Below are positions 1-6,374 of a DNA stretch of 64,000 nucleotides, piece after piece. The notes beneath the pieces were generated by a model, which was given only the letters and a program-made list of their open reading frames with translations, searched no databases and was not told the origin of the DNA. Position numbers and translations under genes: made by a program. The first letter of the stretch is position 1, and every line of letters starts with the position of its first letter. The stretch comes from Ottowia testudinis (GTDB taxonomy: Bacteria; Pseudomonadota; Gammaproteobacteria; Burkholderiales; Burkholderiaceae_C): contig NZ_CP071796.1 of assembly GCF_017498525.1 (NCBI RefSeq), positions 4,162,041 to 4,226,040 on the forward strand. Reading direction: 5' to 3'.

Positions 1-52
1 TCAGAAGCTCTACGCCGGCTATCAACGCGCCAAGGAGGCTCTTTTCAAATGA
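1..52 (+). CDS. 3' end of an unidentified upstream gene
   Basis: An open frame enters from the left edge (codons from base 2) and ends at TGA 50-52. The visible tail ends in AKEALFK. It overlaps the next ATG by four bases (ATGA), so the two genes are translationally coupled. In related Burkholderiales a D-amino-acid transaminase often precedes the YbeD gene. That identity is inference only; too little sequence is present to test it. Confidence 0.6.
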   Translation, partial: QKLYAGYQRAKEALFK

Positions 53-378
53 ACCCGCCCGACTCGCCCATCCCGCCGTCCGACCAGCCCACCGAGCCGA
101 TGCCGCTCACACCCGGGCAGCGCGAATCGCTGATCGAATACCCCAGCCGCTTTCCGATCAAGGTGGTGGGTGCGAATGAAGACGGCTTCGTGCACGCCAT
201 CACCCACATCGCCCGGCAGTTCGACCCTGGCTTTGACGCCAGCACCATCGAATTGCGCGAAAGCGGTGGCGGCAAGTACCTGGGCGTGACCATCACCGTC
301 ACCGCCACCAGCCGCGAGCAGCTCGACGAGTTGTACCGCACGCTCAGCACGCACCCGATGGCCAAGTGGGTGCTATGA
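49..378 (+). CDS. ybeD: YbeD/DUF493 family protein
   Basis: A 109-residue protein with the small alpha/beta DUF493 fold. It has FPIKVVG near residue 36, the central YLGVTITVTATS strand and the terminal HPMAKWVL. The family has an ACT-like fold and is usually found beside lipB; its molecular role is not firmly established. The start is set by AAGGAGG at 32-38 and the ATGA overlap with the upstream gene. In relatives this gene is normally followed directly by lipB, but here lipB lies 8.7 kb downstream. This marks the left border of inserted DNA. Confidence 0.87.
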   Translation: MNPPDSPIPPSDQPTEPMPLTPGQRESLIEYPSRFPIKVVGANEDGFVHAITHIARQFDPGFDASTIELRESGGGKYLGVTITVTATSREQLDELYRTLSTHPMAKWVL

Positions 379-475
379 CCCCCTGAGGCGCTGACGCTCT
401 AATCCCAGGGAACGCTGCTGGCGGCCGGTGCAAGCCCGGCCGCAGCGGCCTGGAACATGGCCTGCTGCGCGGCCA
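378..475 (+). repeat. GC-rich repeat, family B, copy 1
   Basis: Begins CCCCTGAGGCGC directly after the ybeD stop and runs through GGCGGCCGG to GCGGCCTGGAAC and CTGCGCGGCC. It matches copies near 18630, 24806 and 41727. A family-A palindrome follows within 30 bp. No coding potential was seen. Confidence 0.6.
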
Positions 476-500
476 CTCAAATAATTGCTCAAATCAGGCC

Positions 501-540
501 CCAGCGCTTGTCCACCAAGCGCGAGCAGCTATCTTTTTTA
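501..540 (-). repeat. palindromic repeat, family A
   Basis: Core CAGCGCTTG-tccac-CAAGCGCGAGCAGCTAT. The two CGCTTG/CAAGCG arms pair, and the asymmetric AGCAGCTAT flank sets the orientation as reverse. It lies in the gap between ybeD and the lipoprotein gene. Confidence 0.75.
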
Positions 541-568
541 TACTGTCCAGCCTATCGATGCGACCGGC

Positions 569-1233
569 TCAGCGCCGATAAAAGTCCACCCAGGCGATGC
601 GCAGCGTTTGCTGGCGCCGCAGCCAGCCATTCGGCAAATCGAGCCAGAAGCGGCCGTCGCGCTGCCAGAACACGAAGTTGTCGGGCACCAGCGGCGGCAC
701 CTCGTCGCCCGCGGTGTGCGCCGGGTTGATGACCTGAAAGCGCATGCCCTCCAGCGCGTCGAACGGCCGATCCGGCGCGTAGCGAAACTCCACCTGCACC
801 TGATTGGGCCAGCCGCCTCGCGTGGGCCGCACCTCCACCTGGCCCATGCCGCCGCCCGAGGTGACCACCAGCCGCACGCCGTGGCGCCAGCCTTCTGTCA
901 CCACCTCGACGCCGTCGTCCGCCGTGCGCTGCACCGGGCGCTGCCAGTGGATGGCGTAGCCGTTGCTTTCGCTGCGCGCGGGCGGCGGCGGCGGGGTGGC
1001 GGCGGCGCGGCGGCCGCCTCGTCTGGCGCGCCAGCGGCCAGCGGTGCGCTGGCGGCGGGCGTGGGCGGCGGCGCGATGGGCTCGGCCAGCGGCGCCGACG
1101 CGCGCGGCGCCAGCGCGGCGGGCCGCTCGGGCGCCACGGCGGGCAGCTCGTCCGCCGCCGGAGGGGCTGATGCGCACGCCGCCAGCACCGCCGCAGCCAG
1201 CGCCGCCACGGGCAGCGGCGGCCGGTAGCGCAC
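569..1233 (-). CDS. putative lipoprotein, frameshifted as read
   Basis: Two overlapping minus-strand frames make one plausible protein. The upstream frame, from a GTG at 1233, starts VRYRPPLP and reaches a lipobox LAAC at residues 17-20, then a Pro/Ala-rich linker. The downstream frame carries a well-ordered domain from about 985 to 569 with YAIHWQRPVQ, FVFWQRDGRFWL and the ending WVDFYRR. The frames are joined at the C4 run at 993-996; one added C would restore a single reading frame. Function unknown; I do not recognise the domain. Longer upstream starts would translate through a family-A repeat, so I prefer 1233. The defect could be real or a homopolymer sequencing error. Confidence 0.55.
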
Positions 1234-1298
1234 CCACCGCAGGACGGCCCGGGCCGAACGCCCAGCGCCACCTGAAATTTGGATCAATTCACGCCGCA

Positions 1299-1345
1299 AA
1301 CCTTGCACAGCAAGCGCAAGCAGCTCCCACATCAATAGCATCAAA
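1299..1345 (-). repeat. palindromic repeat, family A (degenerate)
   Basis: ACCTTGCACAGCAAGCGCAAGCAGCT followed by ATCAATAGCATCAAA. It lies upstream of the lipoprotein gene, so an ATG at about 1342 within it is probably not the real start. Confidence 0.5.
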
Positions 1346-1351
1346 ACTCCT

Positions 1352-1468
1352 TCATGTGGCGCGCCGCGCCCGCGCCGTCAGGCCGATGCCCCGCGCGATC
1401 AAGCGCTCGCCCAGCCGCGCGCCCACCGCCAGCAGCAGGGGCACGGGGAAATGCAGGGATGGGTTCAT
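1352..1468 (-). CDS. short open frame, possible gene remnant
   Basis: The ATG at 1468 opens 38 codons (MNPSLHFPVPLLLAVGARLG...) ending at TGA 1354-1352. The same frame is open further upstream without an ATG, with FFFGILWRGG, back to a stop near 1566. The hydrophobic stretch with Arg-rich end looks like the C-terminal end of a larger membrane-linked protein, but I cannot name the family. The rest of the 1234-1615 gap is family-A repeats. Confidence 0.25.
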   Translation of the reverse strand: MNPSLHFPVPLLLAVGARLGERLIARGIGLTARARRAT

Positions 1469-1531
1469 CGGCCTGTGATGCGCCCAGCGTCCGGGCCAGA
1501 CGCCGCCGCGCCACAGGATACCGAAGAAAAA

Positions 1532-1577
1532 TGGCGCTTGCGCTTGATTGATCAGCGCAAGCAGCTACACAAAATGT
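1532..1577 (-). repeat. palindromic repeat, family A
   Basis: GGCGCTTGCGCTTG-attgat-CAGCGCAAGCAGCTAC. Imperfect core arms; reverse orientation. Confidence 0.55.
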
Positions 1578-1615
1578 AGCAATTTGACCCATGCATGGGC
1601 ACAGCCCCACACGCC

Positions 1616-2128
1616 TCACCCGGCGCGCAGCGCGGCGTCCAGCACGTGCTGGTCATCCACTGAAAAACAGCAGAAAACCACTTCGTCGAGCGCCCCCGGC
1701 CACGCCGCCAGCGCCGCGCGCACCGCGGCCACGGCCACCGTTGCCGCGCCCGGCTTGGGGTATCCGTACACCCCCGTGCTGATGGCCGGAAATGCCACCG
1801 TCCGCGCGCCCACGCGCACCGCCTCCTCGATGCATCGCCGGTAGCACGAGGCGAGCAGCCCTGCCTCGCCCGCACCACCGCCGCGCCACACCGGGCCCAC
1901 CGTGTGAATCACCCACTTGGCCGGCAGCCGGTGCCCGCGCGTCGTCTTGGCGTCGCCGGTCTTGCAGCCGCCCAACTCGCGGCATTCGGCCAGCAAGCCC
2001 GGCCCCGCCGCGCGGTGGATCGCCCCATCCACTCCGCCGCCGCCCAGCAGGCTTGAGTTGGCGGCGTTGACGATGGCGTCCACGGTCAGTGTGGTGATGT
2101 CAGCGTGGAGGGCGCGCAATATGGTCAC
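1616..2128 (-). CDS. macro-domain O-acetyl-ADP-ribose deacetylase-like protein
   Basis: A 170-residue single macro domain. ADP-ribose binding motifs are visible: the start LHADITTL, then [20 protein letters not shown] (residues about 15-34, with the conserved Asn-Ala-Ala-Asn), [16 protein letters not shown], and the phosphate loop STGVYGYP at about 117-124. The layout matches the YmdB/AF1521-type enzymes that hydrolyse O-acetyl-ADP-ribose or remove mono-ADP-ribose. It is transcribed away from the toxin/restriction block, which starts 128 bp further right. No DarT-type ADP-ribosyltransferase is next to it, so a DarTG pair is not supported. Confidence 0.88.
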   Translation of the reverse strand: MTILRALHADITTLTVDAIVNAANSSLLGGGGVDGAIHRAAGPGLLAECRELGGCKTGDAKTTRGHRLPAKWVIHTVGPVWRGGGAGEAGLLASCYRRCIEEAVRVGARTVAFPAISTGVYGYPKPGAATVAVAAVRAALAAWPGALDEVVFCCFSVDDQHVLDAALRAG

Positions 2129-2256
2129 GTTATAAAAATTTTCGGTCGTTTTCTTTCATTAAGGCCTGGTTTTCACGGCCTTATTAAAGTTGTCTTTGAT
2201 TGATCGACACCCAGAGCCCGAGTTCAACATGATAATATTCACCACCTCATGGGTGG

Positions 2257-2601
2257 ATGGAATTGAAAATAACGTTTCTTGACCACAAGTTCCAGAGCGC
2301 CTGTCAAGACCGCAAACGAGCGACTCGACTCTGGGGTGCGGAATCAGCAAAAAAATTGCAGATACGGCTCGACGATTTGGACGCCGCCGCCAACATGGCG
2401 ATCATGCGCACGGCGCCTGGACAGTGGGAAGAACTCTCGCGCGACCGTGCCGGCCAGTTTTCAGCGCGCTTACACGGCGGCCTGCGCCTGATCGTCAAGC
2501 CCGAGAAAGACCCGCCACCACGCAAACCCGATGGCGGTCTGGACTGGACCGCCATCGACGCCATCATCGCCCTGGAGGTGACTGACTACCATGACCATTG
2601 A
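2257..2601 (+). CDS. RelE/HigB-like toxin
   Basis: A 114-residue protein with the compact basic RelE/ParE layout: an N-terminal helix pair with KRATRLWGAESAKKLQIRLDDL, then GQFSARLHGGLRLIVKP and the final strand IIALEVTDYHDH. RelE/HigB toxins cut mRNA at the ribosome and are paired with a downstream HigA-type antitoxin, the order seen here. The stop codon overlaps the next gene by 11 bp, so translation is coupled. The 128-bp gap upstream contains a TAAGGCC/GGCCTTA inverted repeat at 2160-2183, a possible operator or terminator. Ribosome-dependence is inferred from family only. Confidence 0.8.
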   Translation: MELKITFLDHKFQSACQDRKRATRLWGAESAKKLQIRLDDLDAAANMAIMRTAPGQWEELSRDRAGQFSARLHGGLRLIVKPEKDPPPRKPDGGLDWTAIDAIIALEVTDYHDH

Positions 2602-3721
2602 TACAACCCTCGCCTGGTCACCGCGCCAAGTATCCCCGCCTGGCGACACATTGACCGAATTGCTGGAAGAACGCGGCTGGAGCCAGGCCGAACTGGCCCG
2701 GCGGATGGGTCGCCCGTCCAACGCCATCAGCGAAATTACGCTAGGCGAAAAGGAAATCACCGAACACACCGCGTTAGAGCTTGAGCGGGTCCTCGGCACC
2801 CCCGCGCAGTTCTGGCTGGCACGCGAATCGCGCTATCGCGAAAGCCTGGCGCGCCAGCGTGAGGCTGCGCGCGCGCCCGAACAGCTCGACTGGCTCGACC
2901 AGTTCCCGATCAAGCAACTGCAAGAAGCCGGTTGCCTGCCGCCAGGGCGGCTGACCCCCGCTTTCAAAGCCACCCTGGTCGCGCCGCTTTTGGCCTTTTT
3001 CGGCGTTGCATCGCCTGAAGGCTGGCAACAGCAATACCTTCGACTTGAAGTTGCCTTTCGCCGCGCCAGCCCGCGCCAGCAGACCAACAACGCCGCCATC
3101 ACCGCTTGGCTGCGCCTGGGAGAAATTGCCGCTGCGCAGGCGCGTAACCTTCCTGCATATGACGCGGCCACCTTGCAAGCTCATTTGAGCGCCATGCGCG
3201 CGCTCACGCTCACCCCCGCGACTGCCATCGGGCCCGCGCTGCATCGGTTATGCGCACAGGCTGGCGTGGTGCTGGCTTTCGTGCCATCGCTCGCCGGCAC
3301 TCACGTCAGCGGTGTGGCGCGCTGGCTGGGCGACCGGCCGCTCGTTCAGTTGTCGCTGCGCGGCAAGAGGAACGATGTGTTTTGGTTCAGCTTCTTCCAT
3401 GAAATCGGCCACATCCTCAAGCACCCCGCCAAGCGCGCCGTATTTCTGGACGACGCCAGCGCCGGCAGCACCGCCAGCAGCAGAGAAGAGCAAGAAGCGA
3501 ACCAGTTCGCCGCTGATGTGTTGATCCCTCCCGCCGAAGCCTGCCGGCTCGGCCAAATCGACCTGACCGCCGATGCCGTGCGCCAGTTCTCGCAAGAGAT
3601 CGGCGTGCACCCCGGTATCGTCGTCGGACGGCTGCAGCACTTGGGCCTGATCGGCTATGGCGGCCCTTGGGAGCACATGAAAGACCGCTACGAAATCGCC
3701 GCCAGCCAAGAACACGCCTGA
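2591..3721 (+). CDS. HigA-type XRE antitoxin fused to ImmA/IrrE metallopeptidase
   Basis: 376 residues. Residues about 15-75 form a helix-turn-helix (GDTLTELLEERGWSQAELAR, then RPSNAISEI and the ELERVLGTPAQFW tail typical of HigA). The C-terminal half is an ImmA/IrrE-type zinc peptidase with HEIGH at 270-274 and a downstream EEQEANQFAADVLIP segment carrying the third-ligand acid. ImmA-type proteases cleave or inactivate repressors in mobile elements. Joining one to an antitoxin suggests a DNA-binding antitoxin that can be inactivated on a signal, but this is inference. It overlaps the toxin by 11 bp and ends 3 bp before mod, so the TA pair and the methyltransferase are probably one transcript. 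Confidence 0.88.
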   Translation: MTIDTTLAWSPRQVSPPGDTLTELLEERGWSQAELARRMGRPSNAISEITLGEKEITEHTALELERVLGTPAQFWLARESRYRESLARQREAARAPEQLDWLDQFPIKQLQEAGCLPPGRLTPAFKATLVAPLLAFFGVASPEGWQQQYLRLEVAFRRASPRQQTNNAAITAWLRLGEIAAAQARNLPAYDAATLQAHLSAMRALTLTPATAIGPALHRLCAQAGVVLAFVPSLAGTHVSGVARWLGDRPLVQLSLRGKRNDVFWFSFFHEIGHILKHPAKRAVFLDDASAGSTASSREEQEANQFAADVLIPPAEACRLGQIDLTADAVRQFSQEIGVHPGIVVGRLQHLGLIGYGGPWEHMKDRYEIAASQEHA

Positions 3722-3724
3722 CCC

Positions 3725-5383
3725 ATGCCCACCCTCGACTGGCTCGGCCGCCAAGACGCCTTCACCCAAGCCGCCCGCGTGCCCTACCGCCTGCTGGAGC
3801 CCGTCAGCACCCACGGCAACGCCGCCCGCGCAGCGGACAACCTGCTGATCCAGGGCGACAACCTGCAGGCGCTGAAAAGCCTGCTGCCCTTCCACCGCGG
3901 CCAGGTCAAATGCATCTTCATCGACCCGCCCTACAACACGAAAAGCGCCTTCGAGCATTACGACGACAACCTGGAACACGCCCAGTGGCTCACGCTGATG
4001 CTGCCGCGCCTGCAACTGCTGCGCGAACTGCTGCGGGAGGACGGCTCGATCTGGGTCACCATCGACGACCACGAGGGGCATTACCTCAAGGTGCTGATGG
4101 ATGAGGTGTTTGGTCGGCAGAACTTCGTGGCGAATGTGGTTTGGCAGAAGAAATATTCACCGCAGAATGACTCTGAGTTTTTCTCAGCCATGCACGACCA
4201 TCTGCTCGTTTACGCAAAAAATGCTTCCGCCTGGAGGCGCAATCTGATCCCTCGAACGGCGAAGCAAGACGACGCATACAAAAATCCTGACGGCGACCCC
4301 AGAGGCCCATGGAAGGCCAGCGATCTCACCCGGCCCGAGCACAGAGACCGGGACTTTTATGCAGTGCTCACCCCATCAGGAAAGCAAGTGTTGCCTGCAC
4401 GTGGCCGAAGCTGGAGCCGGCCGCCGGAAGAAATAGAGCGCCTCCGTCTTGATGATCGCCTGTGGTTTGGAAAGCGTGGGGATGCAATCCCTTCCTTGAA
4501 GAGATTTCTCTCGGAAGTGAAGGACGGGATCGTGCCGCAAACCATCTGGGTTCGTGAGGAGGTTGGTGACAATCAGGACGCAAAGAAAGAGGTTAAGCAG
4601 CTTAACGAAAGCGAAATATTTGCCACGCCGAAACCCGAAGCATTGATCGCAAGGGTATTGAGCATCGCCACCCAAAAGGGCGACCTCGTCCTCGACAGCT
4701 TCCTCGGCTCCGGCACCACCGCTGCCGTGGCGCACAAAATGGGGCGGCGCTGGATCGGCATCGAAATGGGCGAGCACGCCCGCACCCACTGCCTGCCGCG
4801 GCTTGAAAAAGTGATCGCCGGCGAGCCAGGCGGCATCAGCCGCGCCGTCGGCTGGGGCCAGCCGGCGCCAGACGGCACGCCGTGGAACGCCGCCGCGCAG
4901 GGCGGCGGCTTTCGCTTTTTGCGCCTGGGCGCGCCGGTGTTCGACGCCGCCGGCCGCATCCACCCCGAGGTGCGCTTTGCCACCCTGGCCGCCTTCGTCT
5001 GGCAGCAGGAAACCGGCCGCGCCTACGCCCCGCACGACGCCGCCACCGGCGCGCGAGCCGGCACGCCGCTGCTCGGCATTCACTATGAAAATGTGAGCTT
5101 TTCACGCTTATTTGGCGCGGGGGAAGCGCCCATTTCACCCCCCATCCGCGCCCGTGCCGCGATCTACCTGCTGTTCAACGGCATCCTGGGCGACAAGCGC
5201 CCCGCGGGCGGCAACGTGCTGACGCGCGACGTGCTCACGGCCCTGCTCGCCCTGCACGTCGAGAGCGCCGCGCCCGATGCCCCGCTCATCGTCTACGGCG
5301 AAGCCTGCCGCGTCGGCCCCGCGCGCCTGGCGCGGTCGCGGGTGACCTTCAGGCACATTCCGCATGAGATTCGAGCGGGGTGA
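3725..5383 (+). CDS. mod: type III restriction-modification DNA methyltransferase (Mod)
   Basis: 552 residues. The catalytic DPPYNT is at about 67-72 and the AdoMet-binding DSFLGSGTT at about 322-330. Motif IV precedes motif I, the beta-class order typical of type III Mod N6-adenine methyltransferases. The variable middle (about 140-300) would hold target recognition. It also has YSPQNDSEFF and the late motif GRRWIGIEMGEHA. It starts 3 bp after the antitoxin stop and ends 3 bp before the DUF3800 gene. The segment at 5081-5138 resembles a degenerate family-A repeat translated in frame. Mod would act both in methylation and, with Res, in cleavage. Confidence 0.93.
   Translation: MPTLDWLGRQDAFTQAARVPYRLLEPVSTHGNAARAADNLLIQGDNLQALKSLLPFHRGQVKCIFIDPPYNTKSAFEHYDDNLEHAQWLTLMLPRLQLLRELLREDGSIWVTIDDHEGHYLKVLMDEVFGRQNFVANVVWQKKYSPQNDSEFFSAMHDHLLVYAKNASAWRRNLIPRTAKQDDAYKNPDGDPRGPWKASDLTRPEHRDRDFYAVLTPSGKQVLPARGRSWSRPPEEIERLRLDDRLWFGKRGDAIPSLKRFLSEVKDGIVPQTIWVREEVGDNQDAKKEVKQLNESEIFATPKPEALIARVLSIATQKGDLVLDSFLGSGTTAAVAHKMGRRWIGIEMGEHARTHCLPRLEKVIAGEPGGISRAVGWGQPAPDGTPWNAAAQGGGFRFLRLGAPVFDAAGRIHPEVRFATLAAFVWQQETGRAYAPHDAATGARAGTPLLGIHYENVSFSRLFGAGEAPISPPIRARAAIYLLFNGILGDKRPAGGNVLTRDVLTALLALHVESAAPDAPLIVYGEACRVGPARLARSRVTFRHIPHEIRAG
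5081..5138 (+). repeat. degenerate family-A repeat inside mod
   Basis: TATGAAAATGTGAGCTTTTC then ACGCTTA...GAAGCGCC and CATTTCA follow the family-A order but with several mismatches. It is translated as ENVSFSRLFGAGEAPIS in the C-terminal part of Mod. Similarity is partial and could be chance. Confidence 0.3.
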
Positions 5384-5386
5384 CAC

Positions 5387-6199
5387 ATGAAAGAAACCGC
5401 TGCCGCCACGGCGCATTACTTCGTGGACGAATCGGGCGATGGCGTGCTCTTCAAAAAGCACGGGCAACTGGCCATTCAACAGACCGAGGGCGTGCCCACA
5501 TTCATGCTGGGCATGCTCCACCTGCCCAATCCGGCCGCTTTGCTGGCGGACCTGGATGCGTTGCGCGCCGAATTGCTGGCTGACCCTTACTTCAAGAACG
5601 TGCCCTCCATGCAAGCATCCGAGCGGAAAACAGCGCTGGCTTTTCATGCCAAGGATGACGTGCCGGAAGTGCGGCGTGCGGTGTTCGGCGTGCTGCTGCG
5701 CCACGAGATGAAGTTCTTCGCCGTGGTGCGCGACATGCGCGCCGTGTTGGCCTATGTTCAGGAACGCAATCGGCGTGACGCCGCGTACCGCTACAAGCCC
5801 AATGATCTGTATGACCAGACGGTTTCAAGACTGTTCAAGGATCGACTGCACCAGCACGAGAACAACGCGATCACGTTCGCGCGACGCGGCAACTCTGACC
5901 GCACGAAGGCGCTGCGCGCCGCGCTTGATCGGGCGCGGCAGCGATTTGAGGAAAAGTGGCAGACGCAAGTTGACACTGCGGTGTCGCTGACGAGTTGCCG
6001 CCCCAGCGAAGCGGCCGGCCTGCAAGCCGTGGATTACCTGCTGTGGGCCTTGCAGCGCCACTACGCGCGTGGCGAAGGCCGCTTCATCGAAATGATGTGG
6101 CCCAAGGTCAGCCTCGTGCATGCCGTGGACGAAACGGCGCAAGCGCGCTACGGCGTGTACTACACAAAAAAGAAGCCGCTCATAGGAGCGGCTTCTTAA
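5387..6199 (+). CDS. DUF3800 domain protein
   Basis: 270 residues with the DUF3800 hallmark FVDESGD at 12-18, acidic residues near the middle (FHAKDDVPEVRR), and the late SEAAGLQAVDYLLWALQR segment with the conserved AxDYxxWA pattern. DUF3800 proteins are predicted to have an RNase H-like fold and are common in phage-defence islands; their activity is not settled. Here the gene sits between mod and res, 3 bp after mod, which is an unusual position in a type III system. The last codons, encoding PLIGAAS, form half of a strong hairpin (6170-6197). Confidence 0.85.
   Translation: MKETAAATAHYFVDESGDGVLFKKHGQLAIQQTEGVPTFMLGMLHLPNPAALLADLDALRAELLADPYFKNVPSMQASERKTALAFHAKDDVPEVRRAVFGVLLRHEMKFFAVVRDMRAVLAYVQERNRRDAAYRYKPNDLYDQTVSRLFKDRLHQHENNAITFARRGNSDRTKALRAALDRARQRFEEKWQTQVDTAVSLTSCRPSEAAGLQAVDYLLWALQRHYARGEGRFIEMMWPKVSLVHAVDETAQARYGVYYTKKKPLIGAAS
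6166..6197 (-). terminator. strong intrinsic terminator acting on the minus strand
   Basis: A 12-bp perfect stem (6170-6181 with 6186-6197) with a four-base ATAG loop. On the minus strand it is followed by a T run (complement of A 6166-6171), the classic intrinsic-terminator form. On the plus strand there is no T run. It overlaps the last codons of the DUF3800 gene. The next 175 bp to res (6200-6374) hold no other feature I can support. Confidence 0.7.
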
Positions 6200-6374
6200 G
6201 AACGAGGTGGGAATATAGGATTGCCTCATCCAGGTTGCCCCGGCTGCTGGCAATCACACGGCATGGAGCCGACATTCATTCCCACGAACTGGATTCTAAA
6301 TCAAGGGATAAGTTTGTGGATAACCGGTGAAAACTCCGTGAGTCCATCAAACACCCATTGACGAAAGTGCGCTG

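Noticed and set aside
2160-2183. TAAGGCC...GGCCTTA as a sure TA operator
   Set aside because: A single 7-bp inverted repeat is too weak to assign; mentioned only as a possibility with the toxin gene.
1616-2601. DarTG-type toxin-antitoxin (macro domain as DarG)
   Set aside because: The neighbouring small gene is RelE/HigB-like, not a DarT ADP-ribosyltransferase, and the genes are divergent.
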